Shown here in pieces: positions 11,416 to 22,929 of a stretch of DNA of 64,000 bases. The number at the start of each line of letters is the position of its first letter. The stretch's first letter is position 1. Under the pieces are notes generated by a model, which worked only from the letters and a program-made list of their open reading frames with translations, was not told the DNA's origin and ran no database searches. Both the position numbers and the translations under genes were made by a program. The stretch comes from Reticulitermes speratus (Eukaryota; Arthropoda; Insecta; Blattodea; Rhinotermitidae). Location of the stretch: NCBI GenBank assembly GCA_021186555.1, contig JAJKFL010000003.1, positions 36,010,908-36,074,907 on the forward strand, read 5' to 3'.

Positions 11416-11949
11416 CGCACACTCAAAATATTTAATATTCATTCCTTTTGCACGACAACAATGGTTACGCGAACGCGCCCAATATTATATTATGCGTACA
11501 TTGCCTTTCTTGTACACATTCGTTTGGGGCTTTTGTTTTCATACAAAATCTGCTCTTCAGTACAAGCCACACGTCGTCACCGGCAACGTCTTAATTTACA
11601 TACTTTTGTTACATATTTGTATTTAACATTTTAAAGCCCCGAGGTAATTACATGCAACACCTACTGTATAATAAATGCCGCATTTTGCCCAAATAGTGTA
11701 TGTATGTGTTTCTTATGACACTCATAACAATCATCGATTACTTCCCTATACAACATTCACCGGGTTGGCTTTCTAATGGTCACATGCCCTTCATTTTCAG
11801 GTACGAATTGAAGTTGTATGTATAAGGTAGATGTCAGTCTTCAAAGGGTTAACTGTAACTTCATATATGCTATTGTCATGACTATTTTATACACACAATG
11901 ACGTTTACTTTAAAAATGAATGAGTAAGTTCTTATGTTTAAATTCCGCT

Positions 11950-12085
11950 CCATAAGGACGTGAGAGTGAATAGCTTCACGCTCCGACCTCTCTATATTTA
12001 AGCACAATACCGTGTACTTGCTGGGGATCAAGCTGCCATTCTGCATACCTTAATCTGTCGTTATGCTAACTGAGCTATTTCGGCT
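11950..12085 (-). repeat. Decayed SINE group 2, minus strand
   Basis: CTTCACGCTCCGACCTC matches the group-2 body, and GCTAACTGAGCTATTTCGGC near 12066 reads in reverse as an A-box-like GCCGAAATAGCTCAGTTAGC. The middle has diverged, so the boundaries are approximate. Confidence 0.45.
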
Positions 12086-12452
12086 AACATAACTTAAGAA
12101 TAAGAAAGCCGTCTTATTGTAATGTAGTGAAAGGACTAAAATCCGCTTTTTCTGCGATGGCTTCTACCGTAAGACGGACGATATAACTTGCACTGGCTAT
12201 TCTAGTCTGAAACTAGTGGCTGAGAGGATCAGTGAAAGTGACGCTGAATAAGCGGTAGCAGTTGGTTAGTCAGTGAAAGAGAAGTATTCCTTCATCTCTC
12301 AACACTTCATGCTAAATATTCGTGGCTTTGGAACACTACGTGTTATAATTTATAAGACAAAGATACAGAAAGATTTCCTGATAGCAATCAGAAAGTAAAG
12401 GATTAATAAATTTCTTGCGATGCTTTTCAATCAAACTATATATTGCTTATGT

Positions 12453-12693
12453 CAATGGCTCAACAGCCCCTAGTAGACCAGGGCGTCCTCACTGTCGGGG
12501 CTTCACGATCACAGACACACCACATTCGATAGGATTCCTACGGACGAGTGATCAGCCCGACGCAGAGACCTCTACCTGACAACATACAACAATCAGAGAC
12601 AGACATCCATGTCCCCGGCGAGATTCAAACGTGCAATCCCAGCAAGTGAACGGCCGCAGAACCACGCCTTAGACCGCGCGGCCACTGGGATCG
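12453..12693 (-). repeat. SINE group 1, tRNA-derived, minus strand
   Basis: The full order is present from the head (GCGATCCCAGTGGCCGCGCG on the minus strand) to the terminal CATTG. The B box is weakened (GTTTGAATCTC). It lies about 200 bases upstream of the LINE reverse transcriptase fragment, with no sign of a linked insertion. Confidence 0.8.
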
Positions 12694-12892
12694 CCAAATA
12701 TGATTTATAGTATCATTAAAATATTGTTCTTCTACTCTTTACACAAACATAACAGGTGCTTCCAAAACTCGATTAATCAATGCGAGACTATACCATGTCA
12801 AATCACAGAATACAATATTCTTCACTTATCACCTTAAGAATCCGAAAATCGCACAAGTATTTTTGTTTCTCTAGGCAGTGGCCCAGAGATTT

Positions 12893-14225
12893 CATTGAAG
12901 TTAAAATGATTGCCTTAAAGAAGAAGCTCAAAGATAAAAAATGCAGCGACCATCGCACAATCAGCATCATCGCGCACGCAGCAAAGATAGTAGCGAGGAT
13001 ACTTAGAAGAAGGATTGAAAGGAAGAAAGAGGATGCACTTGGAGAAGATCAGTTTGGATTTAGGAGAGGAAAAGGAACTAGGGATGCAATTGGGATGCTG
13101 AGAATAATATCAGAACGAACCTTGGTCATAGATGAGGAATTGTGTGCTTGCTTCATAGACTGGAAGAAGGCATTTGACCGTGTCAACTGGACCAAATTAA
13201 TGCAGATCCTAAAGGGAATTGGGATAGACTGGCGCGAAAGAAGATTGATCAGCAAATTGTACGTGGAACAGAGTGTCAAAATACGACTGGACCAAGGGAG
13301 ACGAGAAATGTGAAGATTGGAAGAGGAGTTAGACAAGGTTGCTGCTTGTCACCGATTCTGTTCAACTTATACAGCGAGTACCTTACCAAGGAAGCTCTTG
13401 AAGGGTTTGGAGACTTCAAAATAGGAGGACAAATAATTCGCACTGTGAAATATGCAGATGACCTTGTGCTACTGGCTAGGGAAGAAAAGGTGCTACAGGG
13501 CATGGTTGATAGACTAATTGAAATTGGAAGACGCTATGGAATGGAAATGAATGTGGAAAAAACTAATGTAATGAGAATCTCAAGGCAACCATCCCCAATG
13601 AAAATTATGATAGATCAAAAACAATTGGAGAATGTAGAATATTTAAATTATTTAGGCAGCGTGATAACAAATGATGCAAGGTGTACACGTGAATTTGAAT
13701 CCAGGCAAAAGCAGCATTCAACAAGAAGAAGAATCTTTTCACCAGCAAACTGGACTTAAATTTAAGGAAGAAAACTAGTAAAGTGCTACATTTGGAGCAT
13801 AGCTTTGTATGGTGCTAAAACGTGGACACTTCGGAAAATGGATCAGAAGTATGTGGAACGTTTTGAAATGTGGTGCTGGAGAAGAAAGGAGAAGATTAGT
13901 TGGACCGATCGCGTGAGAAATGAGGAAGTATTACACAGAGTCAAAGAGGAGAGGAATATCCTACATACAATAAAAAGAAGAAAGGCTAACTGGATTGGTC
14001 ACATCTTGCGTAGAAACTGTCTTCTGAAACACGTGATTGAAGGAAAGTTAGAAGGAAGGATAGAAATGACGGGAAGACGAGGTAGAAGACATAAGCAGCT
14101 ATTGGATGACCTTAAGGAAAAGAGAAGATACTGGAAATTGAAAGAGAAAGCACTAGATCGCACTTAATGAAGAACTCGCTTTGGAAGAGGCTATGGAGCT
14201 GTCGTAAGACAGACTACAGAATGAA
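12893..14225 (+). pseudogene. LINE reverse transcriptase pseudogene (RTE-like)
   Basis: This is the reverse transcriptase and C-terminal region of a non-LTR retrotransposon, which would copy its RNA at the target site. Visible RT blocks in order are AKIVARILRRRIE, EDQFGFRRGKGTRDAI, FIDWKKAFDRVNW, GRGVRQGCCLSPILFNLYSE and the catalytic KYADDLVLLA (YADD codons at 13451-13462), then NVEKTNVMRIS and YLNYLGS. The C-terminal part follows: LYGAKTWTLRKMDQKY, RMRxxx-type basic blocks and LEGRIEMTGRRGRR. At least three frame changes break it: near 13296 (a one-base loss, with a TGA shortly after), near 13698 (a loss of about ten bases) and near 13770. A TAA at 14165 interrupts the last block. The endonuclease half is missing, so it is 5'-truncated. 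A second copy lies at 52512-52980 on the minus strand. The RTE-type call is by general resemblance; related clades are possible. Confidence 0.85.
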
Positions 14226-14779
14226 AAATGAGGCAGTACTGGAAAAGGCAAAATAATGGAAATTCTATTCTGAACAATATCTAGTGTGTTTGTACGACAA
14301 AAGCAAGAAAATTGTTGGAAATTCCAAAGCTCATAAAAGTACATTTCTTAAGAAAATGTCTTTTGATGGGACAAACAATTGTTCCCGAAACGTTGGTTAT
14401 ATACCAAAAATTGACGCCGGGCTACAACCCAAAAACTTTTAAGCAACATTACGACCACGGCGGAAGCCTTCAATTACAAGGTCTTTTGAACTTTCTACCT
14501 GATACTCAGGTATAAAGGTCTATCTTGAAAGTTGTCTTTTTTCTGTGGAATGCTTATTCATTCTGAAAATATTTCGGTGAGTGATCTCAACCCAATCCTT
14601 TCTCTGTGCAGAAAATGATTATGTACAATAAGAATGTCTAAAGGTCACTAGAAAGTCACGAGATATGGCGCATAATTTTAATTGCTCTATGCACAAACAC
14701 GTTTTTGAAAAATATACACCCAAAATGCATACTTTCTGAATTCTATACTTAATATTTGGGAGCCAGAATAACACTTGCT

Positions 14780-14965
14780 GTAGTGACTACGCTGCCTGCA
14801 GGGAGATAAAGGAATCGTGGTTTGATTCCCGGCAATGACAGGTTTTCCTTCCACTGCAAAGCGTCCAGACCCGCTCTGGTGTTCACCATGTTTCCTACTC
14901 TATCGGTAACGGGGGTTCTTTTCCTGGAAATACAAAGGTTGATGCGTGCAGCCCACTACACAATT
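14780..14965 (+). repeat. SINE group 2
   Basis: The B-box-like TGGTTTGATTCCCGGC near 14819 is followed by AAAGCGTCCAGACCCGCTCT and a diverged GGGGGTTCTTTTCCTGG, which is the group-2 order in plus orientation. The A-box half of the head is decayed. Confidence 0.6.
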
Positions 14966-15232
14966 CCAGCTACTGCACATGTATCGATGTCATTTACACC
15001 ATCGTCAGGGAGCTCTACCCAAAGATTTTAGATTACAAAAGCGATTGATATTATACAACAATATTCTTGCAGCTGATGTTAATAAAGTGGTTTTCACTTT
15101 TATATTTTTATGAACCCATAAAATTCCCAATCACAATATAACGCATTATAAAGGTGTGTATTTTTGGCCAAGCACCATGACGTTTTATGATGTATTGAGG
15201 GCATGCGGATAAAGACCATGTACTTGGTCATC

Positions 15233-15330
15233 ACTAGTCCATATCCTGAGCCAGATGAATCCAATCCTAACCATTTTATCCTATTCCTTCAAGATTCGTT
15301 TTATTATTACCCTTCCACGTATCTGCAAAG
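15233..15330 (-). pseudogene. LINE C-terminal fragment (WEDNIK-type), minus strand
   Basis: On the minus strand, AGATACGTGGAAGG (RWED-like) is followed by an NIK-like block and GATTGGATTCATCTGGCTCA (DWIHLA). Stops interrupt it. It is the same 3' end as at 2695-2838. Confidence 0.5.
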
Positions 15331-15643
15331 CTATCAAACTTTCGTAATAAAACCAGCATATAGCCACATAAAATGGACAACCTCTACCCACAGTCATGAC
15401 AAGAATGGCACATCGTTTCTCAATGCAGTCACCACCAGCATAAATCGTCACCATTGTCAATAACATCATAAAGCATCCTTAATTCATATTCGGCTGTTTG
15501 TAGGTTCGAATTTTGGTTGTCACGATTGATTTGTTTTGTGGTATTGCTCAGTCCATAAATACAAAACCAGGGATTGTCTACTAAGAATGCCACTGCTCCT
15601 ATCGTCCATGTCTGATTCCAGGCTTGCGCCGCTGTATATATGA

Positions 15644-15858
15644 GATCTTCGCTCTGTTGGGATGTTTTCGCAGCGTAGATCGGTAGTTAGCTACCGACGC
15701 TTCGGGACAACCTACCGGTATCATCTTCAAGGGTCAAGCAGTCCAAGAAGACTTCGTAACACTTAAAGATGGGAACGATAGGTTGTCCCAAAACGTCGGT
15801 AACTAACTACCAATCTACGCTGCGTAACATCCCAAAAGAATGAAGATCTTCCATGCCC
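15644..15858. repeat. Foldback family 1, full inverted-repeat element
   Basis: Left arm 15644-15730 and right arm 15767-15858 are imperfect inverted copies: AGATCTTCGCTC/GAATGAAGATCT at the ends, then TTGGGATGTT, CGCAGCGTAGAT, GGTAGTTAG and GGGACAACCTA. The arms are about 90 bases with a spacer of about 35. Each arm carries a hammerhead-like core pointing to the outside (TTGAAGATG...CCCGAAGCGTC in the left arm on the minus strand; AAAGATGGG...CCCAAAACGTC in the right arm on the plus strand). Homologous whole or half copies lie at 3905, 26225, 38700, 57893 and 59185. Confidence 0.75.
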
Positions 15859-15959
15859 TTCCGAATTGATCATTTTTAATCATATGGTCATTTGACGTTA
15901 TGCAATCTATAAATTTATAGAATAATTTAAGAAGAATTTAAGCCACAATGGAACGTGTT

Positions 15960-17700
15960 ATTATGTTTGGATTAGGCACTTTAGGAGTATTTCAAAGGAA
16001 TTCGGGAAGTTGATATCAGTTACAGAAGGGCATTGCCAGATGAAGATTTTGTAAGGAAAGCTGCATGAATTATCGTCCGATTTTATATATAAGTCCTTTG
16101 TTTCTACTGTTCTCTCCAAATTTTGAATTATAATTTGTTTTATGTTAACACTCCGATAAACATATACAAGGCAACCATGATAGATTATACCTTTCAAGAA
16201 ACTAGTAGCTGGTGCAAAGACTAACATATATTTTACGAATAGAGACCTTTTCAGGACAGAACAGCAAATTTAATTTATTAGACTGAGATTAAAAAATGGC
16301 GGATATGAAGATTCTGGTCTTTTTTGGATGGCACAAGATGCTTCAGTCTGCAGGGTTTAGAAGTAACTAAAGATATGGCAGCAGATGCCTCAAAAGCGTT
16401 GACACATACGTACCAAAGCGTACGGCATTTTATATCAGGTCGTTAATTTAGTAAGCTTAGTTTTGAATAAAACTATATTAAAGAAGTATTTCTGTTTTAT
16501 CCTAAGTCAGTTTAACAGTTCTTCGTTAAGCATTATTTGTAGATTCATTTCCAATCTTAGCCTTCTTTCCATCCCAAGAATAAAAATGCAGACTTAGGAG
16601 ATCATCATGCTGTCAATGTACATAATTATATATATATATATATATATATACATACAACTTAGACATGTGTGTGTGTGCATTGCGAAAGTTATGGAGAGAT
16701 TTTAAACTTTACTCCAATTTTAAATTTTTACGAAATTTGTCACGAACTTTGTGAAAGAACACCCAGAACCCTACTTTCTAATTTCATGCACTCAGTAATA
16801 ACAACATGGCGGAAGCACAAATTTGTGAGGCGACACAACAATTCCTCTTACCGTATAATTCTGAAGCGATATATCATAATGAACTTTGAATGAATATACA
16901 ACTTTTGGTTTAACGATTTCTTTAGTTATAAACAACATGATGATCTTGAGAAGTTTATCTTTAGTTTTTGATTTGGTGGCGATGAATAATAAACCGCTGG
17001 CTCTAGAACACGTGAAACTTTTAGGCAGGTAGGATATAAAGGTTCTATGTATTAAATATTTAAAACTTAGAGACGTTAAACATAAGAAACTGTGTATTTT
17101 GCTTCCATTTGGTTCTTTCCCTATTACGTTTTGGCTTCCCCATACAAATTTAACCAGCTGATATTTTTAATGGATACGAAGTGTGTTCTCTGTGAGCAGA
17201 AAGAAAAATCTTTATACAAAATGTAGAATAATTTAGCCTTCAAAATATTACTTATGAAACATCTGAAATCCAGTTATTACAAATTTGAGAATGATGCATA
17301 TGTTTATTGTTTTATCTAACGAGTTTAAGATACGCAGAATTCGTACTTACAAACAAATTCTTTACAAAAATAAAGTAAAATAACAACAACAAAACTAATC
17401 GATAAGCTAGACTATAAATTTGTGCAACACAAAAGTAGGTCTTCTTATGTCTGCTCGAAATCCTTCTTAATGCATAAAATTCTGCGCTTAGCTCTACCAG
17501 TTACAAACCGATGACGTATTATTTTATATGGCCTATTTTACACTTAAGCCTTTAAGAGAAGAAAGGTGAAAGTGCTTTACTATTTAATGCCCTTCGATTT
17601 CCGAAAAAGCATTGCTTTATAACGTCCCAACACTTCACCCATTTTTCCTTTTGTAGTAGCAACATGCAGATGAAGACAAGTGTGAAGCACTGGTTTAATG
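15960..17700. other. Unassigned AT-rich sequence with a TA microsatellite
   Basis: A TA dinucleotide run of about 25 bases lies at 16626-16650, followed by a short TG run near 16668. No other signature is recognised. Confidence 0.45.
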
Positions 17701-17704
17701 ACAT

Positions 17705-17860
17705 AGAAATATAAAAACCGAAGTACTCGGAGGAAAACCTATCCCAGTGCCACTTTGTCCACCACAAACCTCACACAAATTGACCTGTGTTCGAACCCGG
17801 GCCTCGGAGGTGGAAGGTCGACTACTAACGCCTGAGCAATGGAACGGCGAAGGGAAAAAA
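17705..17860 (-). repeat. SINE group 4, minus strand
   Basis: On the minus strand the head GCTCAGGCGTTAGTAGTCG is followed by a B box within GGCCCGGGTTCGAACACAGG. The body then reads GTTTGTGGTGGACAAAGTGG. The GCCACTTTGTCC(A)CCACAAA block recurs at 31550-31572 and, more weakly, at 55170. Confidence 0.65.
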
Positions 17861-17999
17861 TGAACCTCAATTGCACCGTATTTATTCGAATTTAAGACCC
17901 ACCTTTTTTCACATTTTTCCGAACTGAAGATTAGGGCGCATCCTAAATTCAAGGTATTGTTTTTCACACCTCGAAAGTTTCGAAAACGTAATTTTTCTC

Positions 18000-18480
18000 T
18001 AAGAACAAGTGGCCTCGCTAAAAAAAAGCAGTAAATGTTACGGAGAGTGAAATGTATTTGCTTGCAAAAAATTCCTGAAAATCACTTTTTAAAAGTGCAG
18101 AGCGTGTTAAAGGCAACTTAAATTCGAAGTAATATGATATTTAAAAATTCAACTCGTACCGTGCAGTAAACATACTCATTCTGAGTCATAAACACCAAAC
18201 AGTTAAAGTTGTACAGGGAAATAATCGCTGTTTGTTCTGAGATCCATACGAAACATATAAGTAAGCTTTGTGGGTAAAACGTAGGATTTTGAATGTTAAA
18301 CCTGGTGGTATATAAAGAAACCACTAGGCTTTAAAGGCACAATGGTTTCTGGTAATTGAAAACTATAGGAAGCTATACATATTCAAAAATGCCAAACAAT
18401 TCAGATTTTTAACCATCTTGTTGTTATACACAATAACTAAAGTTATTGGTGCCCCTATACTTTTCATTTTCGCCAGCTGA
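18000..18480. other. Unassigned AT-rich sequence
   Basis: No coding, RNA or repeat signature is seen. Confidence 0.35.
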
Positions 18481-18723
18481 TCGCAGAGATCTGTAAGCTT
18501 TGCTCACTCTGAGAACTAGGAAATGGTTCGCTCCCCAACCTTTGGTCCAGGTCACCATCGCACCCCTTCGCAACACACAACCCGCTCTGGCAGGGTGTGG
18601 AACTTCCCCCTTAAGATCATCAATCATTTCGCCAGGAGACTGCGGGACAATCGCTTCGCTTCGACTCTACGAACAGCTGTCGAGAGCGCGAGAGACTATA
18701 CCGCGAACACAGTCAACCTGTAG
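18481..18723 (+). other. GC-rich block with overlapping open frames
   Basis: This block of about 240 bases is clearly richer in G and C than its surroundings and open in two plus-strand frames (18500-18769 and 18523-18723) and one minus-strand frame. The 66-residue frame at 18523-18723 starts ATGGTTCGC and is rich in Arg, Thr and Pro. I recognise no domain. A diverged repeat is the simplest reading; a host exon cannot be excluded. Confidence 0.3.
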
Positions 18724-18897
18724 TACGAGTATTTTCACTGATGTAGATCATATGGTAAATTTAAAGTAGTTTCCCTATGCAATATTATGGTAAAAATGGA
18801 GAAGCTTCGATAAAATTTTATTTTTCACTCTATATTCCTTTTTGTCCTCTCGCCCTACGGGCAGAACGAAGATTGAAAAGATAGTGTTGTATAGAAA

Positions 18898-18977
18898 TGA
18901 ATTTTTGCTATCAGTCAACACAACACTTATACTTAATTCTTGAATATAATGTTGTGTTGACTGATCTCCAAAATTCA
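18898..18977. repeat. Short inverted repeat (MITE-like hairpin)
   Basis: Left arm 18898-18930 and right arm 18946-18977 pair through ATCAGTCAACACAACA and its complement, with about 26 of 32 positions matching and a loop of about 15 bases. No target duplication is evident. Confidence 0.6.
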
Positions 18978-19180
18978 TTTTTTTAATAACATAGTGGGGA
19001 TGAATCCCCTTAAAATAAATTTATTGTATCTAATACAAGAGGATGACAAACGTAAACATGAGTGTTGTATACTTAATTCAACCTCATACACTGACGGGTT
19101 TGTAAGCGTCCCTTATAGTTGGTTTAAACTTTTCACGTGTTTACTTAATATTATTTTCACCGTGCTTGTTTATTCACACT

Positions 19181-19265
19181 AGTAAACACTATACCAACAC
19201 ATGCACTTACTAGTAAAACTATTAGTGTTTTAATAGTAAGTGCATGTGTTGGTATAGTGTTTACT
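19181..19265. repeat. Near-perfect 39-bp hairpin
   Basis: Arms 19181-19219 and 19227-19265 are reverse complements at 38 of 39 positions around a 7-base loop. The stem contains CCAACACATGCACTTAC. That resembles the GTGCATGTGTTGG at the end of the foldback element nested in the 49-kb transposase. A near-identical 15-base sequence, ACTTTTCACGTGTT plus A or TA, lies on both sides (19128 and 19263). Confidence 0.8.
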
Positions 19266-19277
19266 TTTCACGTGTTA

Positions 19278-19990
19278 TTTACTGACAATGACAAATAGGC
19301 AAAGAAGGACGAAAATAAAAATGGAAATTTCCAAAACGTTTTTAGAGGAATATTAGCCTATCTTCTTCGGTGTAATGAAAATTTAACTACAAAATAAGTA
19401 CTCATTCAGTTAGTTTATATATTCATGACCGAAAGTCACTGTAGAATGGGTACCACTACCGCTTCCTATTCGGAAGATACCGAGTTCAGCAACAGGGCGC
19501 GGAAGCTATCTGTAATGCGGTAGTTATGCCCATTGCCTTCAGGCAAACACCGTAACAGTAACTCAGATTAGACTGTGATTGCTTCTTCCCACGTTCTTTA
19601 CATTTCACTACGCTAAAATTCTCCTGTCATTTCTATATTTGCCGAGCTACTGAAAGCATCGTCAAATAAGCCACAAATAAAAAAATATGTATACACAGGC
19701 GATTTACAGGAAGATAATTTCTCCTGACATTGAATTTATTCTGGAATAATAAACAATTAGCCTGGAAATCACATGTTGCTGACGAATAAAAACTTATAAA
19801 GAATAAAATTAATTTTTCATGTAGCTCATTAGTGAAACAAGAAGCCTTCCGATTATACACGATTTCATGGTTACTTCTCAGAACTCAATTCATCTCAAAT
19901 TTTGAGATTTAAGTATTGAGCCGAAGTTAAATTTCAGCAGACGTACACAAATCAAAAAGGAAAAGAATCGTTTAATAAAATTGCATCTTT
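19278..19990. other. Unassigned AT-rich sequence
   Basis: Nothing is recognised besides ordinary AT-rich DNA. Confidence 0.35.
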
Positions 19991-19994
19991 AACC

Positions 19995-20155
19995 CCGTAG
20001 AAAGCATCCGCTTTACCCATTCGCTTGGTGGTCCCCAGACCCTGTCTGAACGCCCTCGAGAACAGTAAAATCTCCTACACCTGCCGGGAACTGAACCCTG
20101 TTGGATCTGTTGTTCAGCCCGTGATCTGGTCACTGTAAGACAACGGTACTCTGGC
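19995..20155 (-). repeat. Decayed SINE group 2, minus strand
   Basis: A CCGCTTTACCC body block near 20009 is followed by GACCCTGTCTGAACG and a B-box-like CCGGGAACTGAACCC, in the order seen in other group-2 copies. Divergence is high. Confidence 0.4.
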
Positions 20156-20159
20156 GCCT

Positions 20160-20765
20160 TAAAGACCTAAGATGAATTTAGTTAAAATGCTGTGAAAGTT
20201 ATTGAAAAACGCGACATAAAGATAGGTATATCAAATCTTCTCTGTACACTATGTACTCAGAAAAAGCTACGTTAACTCCATAAGGAACAATGGTTACTGT
20301 ATACATGTGTGCGACCTGCCTCAACACCGAATTCCGTCCGTCTCACAATAGGTAGCAATTAATTTGTAAACTGTATCTTATCAACTGACGGGTTTTCATG
20401 ATGGAGGCAGTTTGTCATCTGTGAGGTAGGAATAAATTTTTATATATTCAGGCTTCAGAGGGTTAAGTGGGTCACATACGAGATATTTGGAGCAGAAATT
20501 GAAATGTGAGCAGTCCCAAGAAACTGCCGTCAAGTTGCCTACGTCTGGTGTTAGCACGTCTCATAATACTCGTGCTGCATGTTTCGTCACAGAAAGAATC
20601 ACACAGGGGTGCCGTGTTACGCCGTATGTATGCGTCGTGTAGCTCCAGCACTCCAACTCAGACGAATGCATGTGTCTCGCCACAGGTCATAACCCAACAT
20701 TGACAAAGGCCTTAGGCGCGTTGGCCAAAATCAATATGCAGAGAATGAAATTACGTATTTCGTCC
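20160..20765. other. Unassigned sequence
   Basis: A 65-codon open frame at 20506-20703 (Ser/Thr-rich) has no recognised similarity. There is no repeat signature. Confidence 0.35.
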
Positions 20766-20767
20766 AA

Positions 20768-20865
20768 AACGTTTTAAAAAATCTAAAATTCTCCTCCAAA
20801 TTCTAGACGCCAGAAATGTGACATAAAGCAGGGTCCATAGAGGGGACCCACAATTCTGTGAACAT
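20768..20865 (-). mobile_element. hAT MITE family, truncated copy
   Basis: In reverse complement this contains TTTATGTCACATTTCTGG, CGTCTAGAATTTGGAGG and AATTTTAGATTTTTTAAAA. It follows the right two-thirds of the 165-bp MITE at 32098-32262 (TTCATGTCAC, CGTCTAGAATTTTGAG, TTTTCTGGAAAA). Neither terminal CAGGGGTG is kept. Confidence 0.5.
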
Positions 20866-20869
20866 CACT

Positions 20870-21925
20870 GTTATCTGCTGCTTTCTGCTCAGTACATGTG
20901 AACTGATGTACTTTCTTGTGTATAAGAACAGAAGCTGCAATAATTATGCTGTAACCATTATGCGCCACAATACAAACTAAACCACTCACTAAATAAATAA
21001 ATAAACAAGAGTCAATATCACTATCATTACTTACACTGTCCGCCTCCTTCAACTGAACTCTTTCCATCATCACATGCAAAAAAGTCATGGCTCTCACTCA
21101 GCTCCGTCATCGTCAGTAAGGTCATAACTCTGGGCTACCTCCCTCCAATTCCCATCCTCATATCTATCTCCTGAACACTCATCCCTTGTCCTTATACCTG
21201 CTTTTCAGTCTTCAAAACAAGTGCTTCCAGACAGGCTTCCCAATCAAAATGCTCTGTTCATTTTTGTCTGATACATCTTAAACATATATCTTCTGAGTGT
21301 TATTGTTTATTGTGTCTTATAAGTTATGTGTTCATTTAAGTGTTTTTAAGTTAATACAAGTCATTCTTACCTTGTTGGATATTATTTAATCAACTTCTGT
21401 TTCTTTTTTTTTTTTTTGCGATGCGAAATTTCTAGATTTCTCTAACCTGAAAATTTAGATGACTTTTCACAATAACAAGCCCTAGCTGTACACAGTAATA
21501 TTTTAATTTCTGATTTGCGGAACTGTGACAAAGACCCTTGTAAGTAACACACATTATAAGTCTTAATTCACTGACAGTATCTTCGGAATTCAGACAAAGC
21601 AAGTGAATCACATCAAATTCTGAAACTAATATATGAATTGAAAAGGTCTCAGAAGAATCTAATGTTTATTTCAATAGGAATCAGAGTGCCATACACGTAA
21701 AAGTCTCGCAAGTCATTTCAGAAAGTGTCAAGGTTGACTTTTCCTTTTATGAGACGAGGTAAGTACCGATGTGCCTTGACCAAGCACTAACAACGTAACG
21801 CAGTGTTACTTAAAATCGAAGTGTTCTTCTTGAAACCTCAACAGCCGCTCAGCCGGCCAAGAAATTCTTTGCCTATTGTGGAATAAGGAGGTTCATATCG
21901 CAGTTGATCAGAGCCCACGTTTAAA
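20870..21925. other. Unassigned sequence
   Basis: It includes a 104-codon minus-strand open frame overlapping the MITE fragment and extending to 21097. No domain is recognised in it. A run of about 12 T lies near 21406. Confidence 0.35.
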
Positions 21926-21929
21926 ACAG

Positions 21930-22229
21930 GCGCGCACCCAGGATTTTTCACCGGATAGAGGGGATGCTGACCTCAGGCTATGTACAATTTATGTTAGATT
22001 TTAGAAACTACGTTATAAAATCACGTCATAAACATAACTGTAACATAACATCGTGTGCAAGTGCATTTATATAATACGTACAAATACAACTACATGTTGA
22101 ATGAATCACTCACATAACTTATATCACAAGGCGTAATCTTCTTGCTGTAAGACTTCCTAACTTTATTTTATATTCCAAAGTCCAAAGAATTAGTCAACAT
22201 CCGATTTCAGTGGCTGATTTCGGCTAAAG
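21930..22229 (-). repeat. Unclassified interspersed repeat, copy 2 (inverted)
   Basis: This is the reverse complement of the repeat at 91-357: the GCGCACCCAGGATTTTT end, GCTGACCTCAGGCTA, and GATTTCAGTGGCTGATTTCG at the other end. It is slightly longer (about 300 against 267 bases) because of small indels. No ORF is recognised. Confidence 0.6.
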
Positions 22230-22634
22230 GGTAAAGGGCGTAAAACGACTGACATCATGTCTTAAAAATCTGTCCTTTTCTACGTTTCGATTTGAAGGGA
22301 ACTGCAGCCCGGCAGTACTCCTTTTGGTGAGCCCCTTTTTTAAAATCGAATTAGGGAAATCACGACTACACCGAGCCACGTCACATTCCTCATTTCGCTG
22401 CACCATGAGACATACACCAAAGTGCAGCATTTGTAAGATTGCACAAAACAGCATCACAATATGTGTTTGATTCAATAAACCTCGGTTTCGATGTTTTATC
22501 AGTAGCAGTTGTTGCTCCTATGGATTCGACGACGAATAGGAGAGAAGACAAAGACCACCACGAAGTTGTAGAGAGAAGGGTAATTTATTGCTACGAGAAA
22601 GAACACAGAGGTGTAATTCTTACACGGTGCACTT

Positions 22635-22880
22635 TTGGTGACTAGGTAAAGGACGAGACTTAGGTATCGTTGTTCAAGTCCCGCCAGAGGCAAAAGGTTT
22701 CCGTCTTCTCAAAAGGGTTCAGACCAGCACCGGAACTCACCCCGCCTCCCACTCAATAAGCACCGGGTGTTCTTTCTCCGTGGGTAAAGCGACAGAGAGT
22801 GGACCTCATCACGCACTTTGATGTAGTGGTGAGGTTAAGAAAGAGTGAAACTGTTTACGCTACCACTTTTCCATATGCCT
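22635..22880 (+). repeat. SINE group 2
   Basis: The head covers GACTAGGTAAAGGACGAGAC to a B-box-like TTGTTCAAGTCCCGCC. The body is in group-2 order: TTCTCAAAAGGGTTCAGACC, CCTCCCACTCAATAAGCACC, TCTTTCTCCGTGGGTAAAGC. Another group-2 copy follows about 50 bases downstream in the same orientation. Confidence 0.65.
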
Positions 22881-22929
22881 TTGTGGCCTACACCTTATTT
22901 ATAAACTTAGCTCTTTCTGCATACGGTAG

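Noticed and set aside
13049-13503. Two minus-strand open frames (95 and 75 codons)
   Set aside because: They lie antisense to the reverse transcriptase fragment, which explains the sequence better.
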